The notes below the pieces were generated by a model. It was given only the letters and a program-made list of their open reading frames with translations. It was not told the DNA's origin and did not search any database. Below are positions 43,060 to 52,239 of a stretch of 64,000 bases of DNA, piece by piece; within the stretch, counting starts at the first letter, position 1, and the number at the start of each line of letters is the position of its first letter. The position numbers were made by a program, and so were the translations under genes. Location: the NCBI RefSeq assembly GCF_003947415.1, contig NZ_QHKL01000002.1, positions 620,001-684,000 of the forward strand. The letters are read 5' to 3'. Source of the DNA: Amycolatopsis sp. WAC 01376 (GTDB lineage Bacteria > Actinomycetota > Actinomycetes > Mycobacteriales > Pseudonocardiaceae).

Positions 43060-44787
43060 GTGTCCTTTTCCGCCCCCTTGAAAGGTTTCCGGGTCCACTG
43101 TGGAGGGTCAGGCCCGGCCGTCGAGACCGCTCTCGATCGGCTGCGGATGCTGGAGGCCGAAGTCGATCGAGAGCGGCCCGGGGGACTCGGCCTGAGCGGG
43201 CCGGGCGTCTCCGTCGAGGCGGGTTTGCGCGGGCCGTTCCCGGAGAACCTCGTGCAGGCCGACTGCGGGATCATGGCACTGCACGGACGGTCCGAGGCGC
43301 AGCCGCGCCCGCTGGGCATCGACTATGTTTCGGTGCTCACGGGAATCGCCGCCGTCCAAGGCGTGCTGGCCACGACTTTGGCTCAGCTGCGCGGAAATCC
43401 GGTGTCCCGGGTCGAGCTGGGCGCGGACGCCGTCGCCTTGCTCGCGGTCGGGCAGTACATCGCGGCCGCCACCGCGGACGAGGATCCCGAGGGACCGGAA
43501 GCAACGCCGTCGGCAGCGCGGCCGCCATTCGTCTCCGCCGACGGGGTCGCGTTCGAGGTCGAAGCCTTCGGCGGTGAGGCCTGGCAACGGTTCTGGACCT
43601 CCCTGGGAACGCCGGAGCGAGCGATCGGCCGGGGCTGGCGGCCGTTCCTCCTCCGCTACGAACGTGCGTCGGTGTCGCTCCCGCGCGAGTTGCACGAGGC
43701 GGCCGAGTCCACCTCGTTCGAGGAGATCCGCTCGATCGCCGCGTCGACCGGGATGCACGTCTGCCCGCTGCGGACGGTGGCCGACCGGCGTGCCGATCCT
43801 GACGCGGGCCTGCCGCCGTGGTCCTTCCGTGCCGGACGTGCGGCGCCGCCCGGATCCGGCGCCACCGCCGGTCTGCCGCTCGCCGGAATCCACGTCGTCG
43901 AGTCGACGCGCCGGGTGCAGGGCCCGCTGGCGACCCGGCTGCTGTCGCTGCTCGGCGCGACCGTCACCCGGATCGAACCGCCGGGCGGCGACCCCTTGCG
44001 GGGTATGCCGCCGATGGCGGGCGACTGCTCGGCGAAGTTCCGCGTGCTCAACGACGGCAAGCGGGTCGCCGAGATCGACTTCAAGCAGGCGGAGGGCCGT
44101 GCCGCAGTCCTGGACCTGATCCGCGACGCCGACGTCTTCGTGCACAATTGGGCGCCCGGCAAGGACGTCGAGCTCGGCCTGGACGCGGCCACCATGCACG
44201 CGGTGAACCCCGGGCTGGTCTATGCGGCAGCGTGCGGCTGGGGTGACGCGCTGGGAAAGAACCCGCCCGCCGGCACGGATTACATGGTCCAGGCCTACTC
44301 CGGGGTGGCCGACGCGCTGACGCACGCCGGGGCACCGCCGCGTCCGACGTTGATGATCATGGTGGACGTCGCGGGCGGATTCGTTTCGGCGGAAGGGATC
44401 CTGGCCGCGCTGGTGGCGCGGCACCGTACCGGCCGCGGTGGCGCGGTCACGACGTCGCTGCTGGCCGCGGCCGACGCCCTGCTGCACAAGCCGTCGCCCG
44501 CCGCCGTCGACGGCGTCTTCCCCGCGGCCGACGGGCTGCTCGCGATCGTGACCGACGACGTCGGCATGCTGTGTTCGCTCCTCGACATTTCCTTACCCTT
44601 AAGCGAAGAATTGCCGGACGCGATCACCAAGGCACTGGGCACACGGCCGGCGGCGGACTGGGCACGAAGACTGGGCCCGATCGCGATGCCCGTCCGGCGC
44701 GACCTCGGCACGCTCGTGGCACGCCATCCCGGGCGGTTCGAGCGGAACGGATGCGCGATCGCCACTTCACCGTGGGCTTTTTCTTGA
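43060..44787 (+). CDS. two-domain class III CoA-transferase with degenerate N-terminal half
   Basis: A 575-aa protein. Residues ~270-575 form a CaiB-type domain with the catalytic Asp in GTDYMVQAYSG. Residues 1-250 look like a second CaiB-type half with no recognisable active-site motif, so it may be structural. It carries two TTA codons (44593-44595 and 44599-44601). GGAGG lies before GTG 43060. It may move CoA to an acid made in the pathway, or act as an acyl transferase. Confidence 0.75.
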   Translation: MSFSAPLKGFRVHCGGSGPAVETALDRLRMLEAEVDRERPGGLGLSGPGVSVEAGLRGPFPENLVQADCGIMALHGRSEAQPRPLGIDYVSVLTGIAAVQGVLATTLAQLRGNPVSRVELGADAVALLAVGQYIAAATADEDPEGPEATPSAARPPFVSADGVAFEVEAFGGEAWQRFWTSLGTPERAIGRGWRPFLLRYERASVSLPRELHEAAESTSFEEIRSIAASTGMHVCPLRTVADRRADPDAGLPPWSFRAGRAAPPGSGATAGLPLAGIHVVESTRRVQGPLATRLLSLLGATVTRIEPPGGDPLRGMPPMAGDCSAKFRVLNDGKRVAEIDFKQAEGRAAVLDLIRDADVFVHNWAPGKDVELGLDAATMHAVNPGLVYAAACGWGDALGKNPPAGTDYMVQAYSGVADALTHAGAPPRPTLMIMVDVAGGFVSAEGILAALVARHRTGRGGAVTTSLLAAADALLHKPSPAAVDGVFPAADGLLAIVTDDVGMLCSLLDISLPLSEELPDAITKALGTRPAADWARRLGPIAMPVRRDLGTLVARHPGRFERNGCAIATSPWAFS

Positions 44788-44875
44788 TCCGTGGCAGCGC
44801 AGGAGATGTCCACCCAGTGAGAACGCTGCGACCATCAGGTGCGAACAGTGGTCCGGTCGGCGGAGGAGCTTCGGG

Positions 44876-46096
44876 ATGAGTGGGAACACACTGGGCGTGC
44901 TGGGCTCCGACGTCAAAGTGGGGTTGGCCGACGGGACGAAGATCGCCTACGCCAACCTGGATTACGCGGCGAGCGCGCCGTGCCTGCGCGAAGTGGCCGA
45001 CGTGGTGGGGGAGCTGCTTCCGCTCTACGCGAGCGTGCACCGCGGTGCCGGTGCGCTTTCCCGGCTGTGCACGGAAAAGTACGAAGCCGCCCGCGAATCC
45101 GTCACTACGTTCCTCGGCTGCCGCCCCGACGACGAGGTGGTGTTCACCCGCAACACCACTGACGCGCTGAACCTGCTCGCACACGCCGTCCCGGCGAACA
45201 CTGTCGTCGTCGCGTTCGAAGGTGAACACCACGCGAACCTCCTACCCTGGAACGAAGTCGTCCGGCTCCCCGCGCCTTCGTCGCCGGGTGAAGCGATTTC
45301 CGCCGCTACGAACGCGCTTGTAAAGCAGCACGAGGGCCCGGTGCTGCTGGCCGTCACCGGAGCGTCCAATGTGACCGGTGAGGTCTGGCCGCTGGCCGAA
45401 CTCGCCGCCACCGCGCACCGCTTCGGCGCCCGCATCGCGGTGGACGCCGCGCAACTCGCGCCACACCGGCGCATCGACATCGCCGCGCTCGACCTCGACT
45501 ATGTGGCTTTCTCCGGCCACAAGCTGTACGCGCCCTTCGGCACTGGCATACTCGCGGGCCGCGCCGACTGGCTCGACCGCGCACGGCCGTACCTTTCGGG
45601 CGGCGGTGCCACCGCGCACGTCGGTGACGCGCCCGGCGACGTCCGCTGGGCGTCCGGTGCCGCGCGCCACGAGGCGGGCTCCCCGAACGTCATCGGCGCC
45701 GTGGCTCTCGCCGCCGCGTGCGATGCCCTCGCGGCGGCGGACCTGGACACGGTCCGAGCCGAGGAGGACGCCCTCATGACCCGGCTGCACGACGGCCTGG
45801 CGGCGATCCCCGCGGTGCGGATACTCGGAGCCGGCGGCAGCTGGCCGGACAGGCTGGGCATCGTCTCCTTCACCGTCGACGGCGTCGAGACGCGCACGGT
45901 GTCCACCCGCCTGGCCGCCGAATTCGGCATCGGCGTACGCGACGGCCTCTTCTGCGCACACCCCTTCACCCGGCGGCTGCTGGACGAAGCTGGTGCGACC
46001 ACGCCGACCGCGGTGCGCGCGAGTATCGGCATCGGCACGACGTCCGAACACATCGACCGGTTGATCACCGGAATCCGGGCCATCTCCGGGACCTGA
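44876..46096 (+). CDS. class V aminotransferase / cysteine desulfurase-like enzyme
   Basis: A 406-aa PLP enzyme of fold type I. The PLP lysine is in AFSGHKLYAPFG, the Asp in AVDAAQLAPH, and the late Cys360 in RDGLFCAHPF matches the position of the catalytic Cys of SufS/CsdA-type desulfurases. It lacks a SufU/SufE partner here. It may donate sulfur or act as a lyase on a modified amino acid. It is the last gene of the biosynthetic block on this strand. Confidence 0.82.
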   Translation: MSGNTLGVLGSDVKVGLADGTKIAYANLDYAASAPCLREVADVVGELLPLYASVHRGAGALSRLCTEKYEAARESVTTFLGCRPDDEVVFTRNTTDALNLLAHAVPANTVVVAFEGEHHANLLPWNEVVRLPAPSSPGEAISAATNALVKQHEGPVLLAVTGASNVTGEVWPLAELAATAHRFGARIAVDAAQLAPHRRIDIAALDLDYVAFSGHKLYAPFGTGILAGRADWLDRARPYLSGGGATAHVGDAPGDVRWASGAARHEAGSPNVIGAVALAAACDALAAADLDTVRAEEDALMTRLHDGLAAIPAVRILGAGGSWPDRLGIVSFTVDGVETRTVSTRLAAEFGIGVRDGLFCAHPFTRRLLDEAGATTPTAVRASIGIGTTSEHIDRLITGIRAISGT

Positions 46097-46105
46097 GTAG
46101 CGAGC

Positions 46106-46894
46106 CTATCGCCGGAACCAGCGTCGCCGCTTTTCCGTGGTGCCGGACGGCTGTAGACCCAGCCTTCCGGTCAGGAAGAAGGTCCCGGTCACGATGTTGC
46201 CGCGCGCGGGTGGTTCCTTGAGGGCGGTGGTCGCGATGGCGACGTCGACTTCGATCGCGGCGATGGTGCGGACCCGGATCCGATGGAATGCCGCACCGGT
46301 AACGGTATTCACGGGAGTCTCGGCTTCGATGACCTCGCCGGCGAACAGCGCGTGCGCTGAGGGCGTCCAGTCGGACGCGGGCTCTGCGAGCGCGAAGGTG
46401 CCGGAAGGGATGAAGTGGTCGGCGGCGAATTTCGGCCCATCGTCGCCCTGCGAGGCGTAGTAGGACTCGGCGTCGGCGTGCACGGTGACGTCTTCTGCCA
46501 GAGCTGCCAGCACCAGGGACCCGGTCTCGAGCTGCCCGCCCGCGTCGGCGAGGACCGCTCGGTCTTCAAGCTCCACCGCGATGGGACAGACCATTTCCCC
46601 CTCGACGCCGTCGAGGAGGTCGAGCGTCGCGGTCTCGTCGTCGACGAGGCGAACGTCGCGCACCGGTACCGCGGGCGTCGTGCCTGCCAGACACGGCAGG
46701 AGGTACTCGATCCCGCGGTTGCGGACCTGTGCGACCAGCCGGGCACCCGAAGCATCAGTCCAAACATGTTCACTGAGCTTTGCGGCGATCTGCCGGGTTT
46801 CGCCCATACCGACCAGGGAAATGACCTTCTCCCCGAACTCGTCCTGGTCGGTGAAGCCGATCCCGATCGCCTCGAAGTGGCTCGACACGCGCAT
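46106..46894 (-). CDS. hypothetical protein, 262 aa
   Basis: A soluble protein that I do not recognise. It has a conserved-looking N-terminus (HFEAIGIGFTDQDEFGEKV), a region rich in Asp/Glu/Val with beta-strand periodicity, and a basic C-terminus (EKRRRWFRR). AGGGGG lies just before the ATG. It is convergent with the class V enzyme and 9 bases from its stop. Function is unknown; it may be outside the cluster. Confidence 0.65.
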   Translation of the reverse strand: MRVSSHFEAIGIGFTDQDEFGEKVISLVGMGETRQIAAKLSEHVWTDASGARLVAQVRNRGIEYLLPCLAGTTPAVPVRDVRLVDDETATLDLLDGVEGEMVCPIAVELEDRAVLADAGGQLETGSLVLAALAEDVTVHADAESYYASQGDDGPKFAADHFIPSGTFALAEPASDWTPSAHALFAGEVIEAETPVNTVTGAAFHRIRVRTIAAIEVDVAIATTALKEPPARGNIVTGTFFLTGRLGLQPSGTTEKRRRWFRR

Positions 46895-47020
46895 TCCCCC
46901 TGTTTCGTTGTCCGCTGGAGACTACCGACCAGGCCGGACAAGGTCATCCAGGTTTATTTGAGGGGTTAGGCAAACGTGGCGTGTCTCGGGTGAGGCGGTG
47001 GCTGGGTGACGCGGCACCGT

Positions 47021-47073
47021 ACTCGCGTGCTCAGACCCGGATCTCGCGTGTCACGTCCCCAAGCACGCGACCA
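47021..47073. repeat. ACTCGCGTG repeat cluster
   Basis: Two direct units (TACTCGCGTG, ATCTCGCGTG) and one inverted AGCACGCGA unit, the third such cluster in the window. It lies in the 342-base gap at 46895-47236, which holds no gene. Confidence 0.6.
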
Positions 47074-47121
47074 GCCGCCGAGGCCACAGCCGCCCCACCG
47101 TCACCAGGGACCACATCCGAC

Positions 47122-47177
47122 GGTAGCGAAAGCCTCCTTCCCTACCGTCAGAGTAGGCAAAGAGGCCCTCACTACCA
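47122..47177 (-). terminator. imperfect palindrome, GCCTCCTTCCCTACC family
   Basis: A degraded relative of 3777-3827 and 21406-21452, downstream of the minus-strand carboxylesterase gene. It probably terminates that transcript. Confidence 0.6.
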
Positions 47178-47236
47178 GGAGAACGCGTACGCAGAAGCGA
47201 CACCGGCCCCACGCCACGACACGTTTGCCTTACCCC

Positions 47237-48574
47237 TCAATACCCGAGGTACCGGCTGAACCGCCGCTGCGGGTCGTACGCCGCCCAGCCCGGGTCCCCG
47301 GTACCGGCGAACGTGACCCAGGCGCCGTGCATCCGGGCCGCGAGGTCGTCCGGGGCAGGGTCGGGACCGAGCAGGCCAGTGTCGCCGTGCAGCCAAGGCT
47401 TGTCGGCGATGTCGAAGACGAAGGGCAGCTCGACGGTGTGGGCGGCGCCGAGTCGTCCGTTCAGGGCAGTCGAGCGATATCCGAACGAGTAGACGTGTGT
47501 GCGGCCGCCCGAGAGTTGTGCGTGGGCCTGCGCCATGCGTGCCGTACCGGCTCCGAACAGAGCCTCCCCGAGCACATCGGCCTCCGTGGAAGACTCCCGA
47601 TTGCCTTGCGGCGCAAGGTAAAGGTTCCCCTCTTCGGTGTTGGTGCCGATCAGCAGGTCCACGTCGCGCGCCGGGCCGTCCGCGAGACCGTCGGCGGGCT
47701 GGACCGCGAGAACCAGGCCGAATGGGCTGAGGCCTGCCAACGGGTCTGTTGCGGTGCTGGTGCGCAGGTCGAGTCCGGCCAGTGCGGGCAGGACTTCGAC
47801 GAAGCGCTCGTCCGGGATCGCGGCGAAGGCGTCGGCGGTCGGTTCGACGCCCAGCGTGGCGGCCGCGGTGGCGGTGACCCGCCGCGCCTGTTCCGGAGTG
47901 AAGGCGCCGGTGCCGCTGCCGCTCTGGATGATCGCCCGCCGGAACAGCCCTTTGGCTTCCGGCGTCGCGAGTAGCGCTCCGACGAGGGTGGCGCCCGCGG
48001 ACTGGCCGAAGATCGTGACGTTGTCCGGGTCGCCGCCGAAGGCCGCGATCGTGGCGCGCACCCAGCCGAGCGCGGCGAGCACGTCGAGCAGTCCGCGGTT
48101 GGGCGGAGCGCCATCCAAGTCGAGGAAACCGGGGATGCCGAGGCGGTAGTTCACCGTCACGAGGACGATGCCGTCGCGGGCGAACGCGCTGCCGTCGTAG
48201 AGCGCGGCGCGGTTCGAACCGGTGACGAATCCGCCGCCGTGTACAAAGACCAGGACGGGTCGCCCGCCGCTGTCGGCGGCAGGCGTGCGGACGTCGACGG
48301 TCAGGTACTCCTCACCCCGGACCCAGCCCGGTCCGAAATAGGGGGTCATGTCGAGCTTGCCGAAGTCGCGGACCGGTTGGGGAGCCGTCGGCGAAGGCCG
48401 GGTGCCGTCGCGGACGCCGGACCAGCCGGGATGCGGCGCGGGCGAGCTGAAACGGCGGGCACCGATCGGTGCCGCCGCGTAGGGGATGGCACGGTAGAAC
48501 TCGCCGGAGTCGTCGCGGACGCCGCGCACGGCGCCCGCCGGGGTTTCGACGACCGGGTCTGCGTACTGGGTCAC
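47237..48574 (-). CDS. carboxylesterase type B family
   Basis: A 445-aa type B carboxylesterase. The nucleophile Ser is in FGQSAGATLVGALL, the oxyanion FVHGGGF lies near residue 110, and the N-terminal TPAGAVRGVRD is usual for the family. It has no signal peptide. The GTG start has GGAAAGG about a dozen bases upstream. It is 25 bases downstream of the MBL gene and likely co-transcribed with it. The substrate is unknown. Confidence 0.9.
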   Translation of the reverse strand: MTQYADPVVETPAGAVRGVRDDSGEFYRAIPYAAAPIGARRFSSPAPHPGWSGVRDGTRPSPTAPQPVRDFGKLDMTPYFGPGWVRGEEYLTVDVRTPAADSGGRPVLVFVHGGGFVTGSNRAALYDGSAFARDGIVLVTVNYRLGIPGFLDLDGAPPNRGLLDVLAALGWVRATIAAFGGDPDNVTIFGQSAGATLVGALLATPEAKGLFRRAIIQSGSGTGAFTPEQARRVTATAAATLGVEPTADAFAAIPDERFVEVLPALAGLDLRTSTATDPLAGLSPFGLVLAVQPADGLADGPARDVDLLIGTNTEEGNLYLAPQGNRESSTEADVLGEALFGAGTARMAQAHAQLSGGRTHVYSFGYRSTALNGRLGAAHTVELPFVFDIADKPWLHGDTGLLGPDPAPDDLAARMHGAWVTFAGTGDPGWAAYDPQRRFSRYLGY

Positions 48575-48599
48575 GGGAAACGCTACCTTTCCTGGAATA

Positions 48600-49505
48600 T
48601 CAGGAGATGCGGGAGAAGCCCGCCCACTCCTTGATCGCGAACTTGGACCCGTCGCGTTCGACCTCCGCGGCGCCCTGGCCCGCGAAGTGCGCGGGGAAGA
48701 CGAGTGCGTTGGTCTCGGCGGCGTGGCCGAGCAGCTTGTGCCGGGTGGCCCTGGACTCGGCCGGGTCCTCGCAGAAGCAGGAATTGGTCTCCGGCTCCAC
48801 GATCTGCAGCGCGGTGTGCACCAGGTCCCCGACGAACAGGGCCCGGTCGCCGCCGGACTCCAGTGCGAGCACGGACGAGCCGGGGGTGTGCCCGGGAGCG
48901 AGGTCGAGCCGCAGGTTCTTGTCGATCCGGTACGACCCCTCCCACAAGTGCGTCAGCCCCGCCTCGTGGACCGGCGTGACGCTGTCCTCGAAGACGTTCT
49001 GGTTGCCGCGGCCGAGCACCGTCTCGTGCTCGTTGGCCGGGTCCCAGAACTCGAAGTCCCGCCGCGTCATCAGGTACGTCGCGTTCGGGAAGGTCGGCAC
49101 CCAGGTGCGGCCGTCCAGCCGGGTGTTCCAGCCGACGTGGTCGATGTGCAGGTGGGTGTTGACCACGATGTCGACGTCCTCGGGGCGCACCCCGGCGGCG
49201 GCGAGGTTGTCGAGGTAGCCGGTGTCCTGGCGGCTCCATACCTGCGCGTAGGGCCGGTCCTTGTGGTTGCCGACGCCGGTGTCGACGAGGATCGTGCGCC
49301 CTTCGCTGCGCAGCAGCCACGACTGGATCGCCGAGTGGCATTCGCCGGTCTCCGGGTTCCAGAAATCAGGCGCCAGCCAGCCGCGATGCTCGTCCCACGA
49401 GCCTTCGGGGCTGTCCGGGAAGAACTGGCCCGGGCTCATATCGACCGAGCCGTAGAACTCCATGACGCGGGTGACGGTGACGTCGCCCAGGGTGATCTGA
49501 TCCAT
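48600..49505 (-). CDS. metallo-beta-lactamase fold hydrolase
   Basis: A 301-aa MBL-fold protein with the zinc motif THLHIDHVGW and later Asp/His sites (APGHTPGSS and a C-terminal FPAHFAGQG). Lactonase, esterase and similar hydrolases share this pattern. It is divergent from the MmyB-like regulator at 49633, which probably controls it together with the esterase. Confidence 0.87.
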   Translation of the reverse strand: MDQITLGDVTVTRVMEFYGSVDMSPGQFFPDSPEGSWDEHRGWLAPDFWNPETGECHSAIQSWLLRSEGRTILVDTGVGNHKDRPYAQVWSRQDTGYLDNLAAAGVRPEDVDIVVNTHLHIDHVGWNTRLDGRTWVPTFPNATYLMTRRDFEFWDPANEHETVLGRGNQNVFEDSVTPVHEAGLTHLWEGSYRIDKNLRLDLAPGHTPGSSVLALESGGDRALFVGDLVHTALQIVEPETNSCFCEDPAESRATRHKLLGHAAETNALVFPAHFAGQGAAEVERDGSKFAIKEWAGFSRIS

Positions 49506-49632
49506 GTGGTCCGTCCTCGGTTCGGTGAATGAAACCGAGCCTGGCCACGGGAGCGCGCACGAACCAGTCCCGCGTTGTCCTACCCCTCACAGGGGGTGGC
49601 TGGGATCGGGCCGCGCGCCGGATACTGAAGGT

Positions 49633-50535
49633 ATGGACGGACCTGGCCCACTCGGCGACTTCTTGCAGGCCCGACGCGCGCTCCTCCGGCCGGCAGACGT
49701 CGGCCTGCGTGACCTCGGGCCGCGACGGCGGGTGGCCGGGCTCCGGCGCGAGGAACTGGCCCAGCTGGCGGGCGTCAGCGTCTCGTACTACACGAGGTTG
49801 GAGCAGGGACTGTCCCGCGGGGCCTCGGCCGAGGTGCTCGAGGCGATCGCCCGCGCCCTGCTGCTCGACGACCACGAACGCGAGCATCTCAACCGGCTCG
49901 CCGATGCCGCCCGCCACACTCCCCGCCCGCGCCGCCCCCGGCCCGAGAAGCTCGCCGACGAGACGCGGGACCTCCTGCGCGCCGTGGACGGCGTCCCGGC
50001 GCTGGTGCTCGGCCGGCGTACGGACGTACTGGCATGGAACACCCTCGGGCACGCCCTGCTGGCAGGCCACCTGGACTTCCACAGCCCGGACAATCCGGCG
50101 GAGCGGCCGAACATGAGCCGGATCCTGTTCCTGGACCCGCACTGCCGGGAGCTGTACACGGACTGGAAGCGCAAGGCCCGCGCGGTGGTCGGCAACCTGC
50201 GGAGCACCGTCGGCAGGCACCCGCAGGACCCACTGCTCGCGGAGCTGATCGGCGAACTGACGATGAAGAGCCCGGAGTTCGTCGCACTCTGGGGCGACCA
50301 CCGCGTGGCACCCTGCGACGCCGCGTCCTACGACCTGCACCATCCCGTCGTCGGCACGGTGACCATCACGCAGCAGACCCTGTCGATCGCCCGCTCACCG
50401 GAACAGATGCTGATCGTCTGCACGACCCCCGCCGGATCCCCCTCCGAAGAGGCTCTCGCACTGCTCCGACAGACGAGCGAACGTCGGTGGTCCTATGTGG
50501 ACACTTCGCTGAGCGCGAAGGCGGGTTTATCCTGA
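49633..50535 (+). CDS. XRE-family regulator with MmyB-like ligand domain
   Basis: A 300-aa regulator: helix-turn-helix near residues 20-75 (LRREELAQLAGVSVSYYTRLEQG), and an MmyB-like C-terminal domain (residues ~115-290) that binds fatty acid-like ligands in known members. I chose ATG 49633 because the sequence then begins at the HTH; the longer frame upstream lacks support. It is divergent from the MBL/esterase pair and likely regulates it. The next gene starts within its stop codon (TGATG). Confidence 0.9.
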   Translation: MDGPGPLGDFLQARRALLRPADVGLRDLGPRRRVAGLRREELAQLAGVSVSYYTRLEQGLSRGASAEVLEAIARALLLDDHEREHLNRLADAARHTPRPRRPRPEKLADETRDLLRAVDGVPALVLGRRTDVLAWNTLGHALLAGHLDFHSPDNPAERPNMSRILFLDPHCRELYTDWKRKARAVVGNLRSTVGRHPQDPLLAELIGELTMKSPEFVALWGDHRVAPCDAASYDLHHPVVGTVTITQQTLSIARSPEQMLIVCTTPAGSPSEEALALLRQTSERRWSYVDTSLSAKAGLS

Positions 50536-50909
50536 TGTCGATCGAATTCAGTGCTGCTCACCATGCCGTTGAGATGGGTGATCTTCCGCGGCTTCGTGAG
50601 ATTCTCGACGGCGGCGCTGACATCAATGAAGAGCATGATGGGCTTACTTTGCTGCACCATGCCATTGATGTCGAGATCGACAGTCACACGCAGACAGGCG
50701 AGCCGCTGCATGTGGACGTCACGGCTTATTTACTGGCGCGAGGAGCGGACCCGACGCGTCCTTCTGATGGCGGATGTGGCGTTACTGCCGAGCAGATGGC
50801 CTTCGCAAGCCGTCATTGGCTGGCGTCGGCTCTCTTTGAGGGATGGGCCAAGGCCGCCGCACCGCAGTGCTCTTCATCGTCGACTTCGGGGCCGTCCTGC
50901 GGCAACTGA
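50535..50909 (+). CDS. ankyrin-repeat-like small protein
   Basis: A 124-aa protein with ankyrin-type units (AAHHAVEMGDLPRLREILDGGADIN and a second DGLTLLHHAID...LLARGADPT). Its base composition is lower in GC than its neighbours, and it has a TTA codon (50730-50732), both signs of recent transfer. It overlaps the regulator stop by one base. It may bind a partner protein; no more can be said. Confidence 0.75.
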   Translation: MSIEFSAAHHAVEMGDLPRLREILDGGADINEEHDGLTLLHHAIDVEIDSHTQTGEPLHVDVTAYLLARGADPTRPSDGGCGVTAEQMAFASRHWLASALFEGWAKAAAPQCSSSSTSGPSCGN

Positions 50910-50969
50910 CCGATCTGCGCCGCAACGGCAGCCCACAGACCTGCGGCGGACGGTGCTGACCCGCCGGAG

Positions 50970-51003
50970 CACCGCCCCGGCGCTTGCCTGCTCCGGGGCG
51001 GTG
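50970..51003. terminator. bidirectional terminator hairpin
   Basis: Perfect 11-bp GC-rich stem (arms 50970-50980 and 50993-51003) between the convergent ankyrin-like and pectate lyase genes. Confidence 0.8.
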
Positions 51004-51008
51004 ACCGG

Positions 51009-51965
51009 TCAGGGCAGGATCTTGCCCGCTCCCGCGCCGGCGGTCACACTGCCCTTCACCGCGCTCGCGGACTCAAGGCTGTAGGAGTACGGAATTCCGG
51101 CCACCGTTCCGCTCGCCTGCGGTGAACCGGATCCGGTGAAGAGGTTCCCGCGTTGCACCAGGGTGCCTGCCGGCGAACCCGCGTAGCCGACCAGCGTGGG
51201 TTCGTCGACGTTGTCGAAATGGTTGTTCTCGACCAGTACGCCACCCTTGCAGGTGGACGCGACACCGTATTCGTTGTCTCGATAGTAGTTGTTGAACACG
51301 TGTACCGGATTGGCGAATCGCACACGCGGATGCCGTGTCCCCGAGCCGTCGAAGTAATTGTGGTGATAGGTCACCCGCAATTTGCCGGTATCCTGGCTCC
51401 CGTTGTCGTCACTGTGCCCGAGCAGCATGGACTTGTTGTGCCCGTGCACGCGGTTCCAGGATACCGTGATGTAATCCGAAGCGCGCTTGATGTCGACGGC
51501 GCCGTCGTATCCGTTGGTGAACGTGTTGTGGTCGACGACCACGTTGGTCGAGGCCTTTTCGATGTTGATCGCGTCGTCGTCCCAGTCCCGGAAGGACAGG
51601 TTCTGGATCACCACGTTCTTGGAGCCGCTCAAAGTCAGGCCGCAGCCGTCGATCGTCGCGCCGGCATTGCCGAGAATGGATTTGTTGGACCCCACCTTGA
51701 GCATGCCGGAACAGGAAATGGTGCCGGAGACCCGCACCACCGCCGCCGTGGTTCCGCTGATCGCCGAACTCAACGCGGACGCCGAGGTCACCGTGATCGG
51801 CGGTGCGGCACCGCCACCGTGGGTGCCGCCGTTCTGGCTCGCCCAGCCGATCGGTGCCGCCTGCGCGGAGATTTCCGCATTGACGCCGGTGGTCACCACG
51901 GTCGTCGAAGTGACCATGGTCAAAGTCAGAATCGAAAGAAATCGAAAAGGACGCAAATTCATCAC
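51009..51965 (-). CDS. secreted pectate lyase, PL1 family
   Basis: A 318-aa secreted lyase. A signal peptide (basic MMNLRPFRF, then a hydrophobic run to about residue 30) is followed by the parallel beta-helix domain. Hallmarks are VVDHNTF with its Asp, the calcium-site region DGAVDIKRAS, and TRHPRVRF, which includes the catalytic Arg. It cuts polygalacturonate by beta-elimination. It is divergent from a second pectate lyase, so both probably respond to the same plant-polymer signal. Confidence 0.93.
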   Translation of the reverse strand: MMNLRPFRFLSILTLTMVTSTTVVTTGVNAEISAQAAPIGWASQNGGTHGGGAAPPITVTSASALSSAISGTTAAVVRVSGTISCSGMLKVGSNKSILGNAGATIDGCGLTLSGSKNVVIQNLSFRDWDDDAINIEKASTNVVVDHNTFTNGYDGAVDIKRASDYITVSWNRVHGHNKSMLLGHSDDNGSQDTGKLRVTYHHNYFDGSGTRHPRVRFANPVHVFNNYYRDNEYGVASTCKGGVLVENNHFDNVDEPTLVGYAGSPAGTLVQRGNLFTGSGSPQASGTVAGIPYSYSLESASAVKGSVTAGAGAGKILP

Positions 51966-52239
51966 GCCGCCTCCTTGCGGTCGATGAAAACGGAATGTCC
52001 TAAGAGGATTGATTCGGATCCGATGGCGAAGTGCCGAGAACAGGAGACCAACGAACCGGCGTCACGTCAACCCTCGATCGCCGATTCCCGGTTCACACTG
52101 ATGAATCGTGAGGCCAGCCGTGCCGCGATTCACCGATATTGCTCCAGGTGGACGATCCGGCTTGACGGGAGCGCTCCCAGCTATCACGATGCGTTTACAA
52201 GTGTGGACGTCGTTCAGATATGTGAATCGAGATGTGATC
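51966..52239. promoter_or_regulatory. divergent promoter region between pectate lyases
   Basis: About 270 bases without a gene between the two divergent secreted lyases, locally AT-richer. A shared operator is likely, but I see no strong palindrome. Confidence 0.5.
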
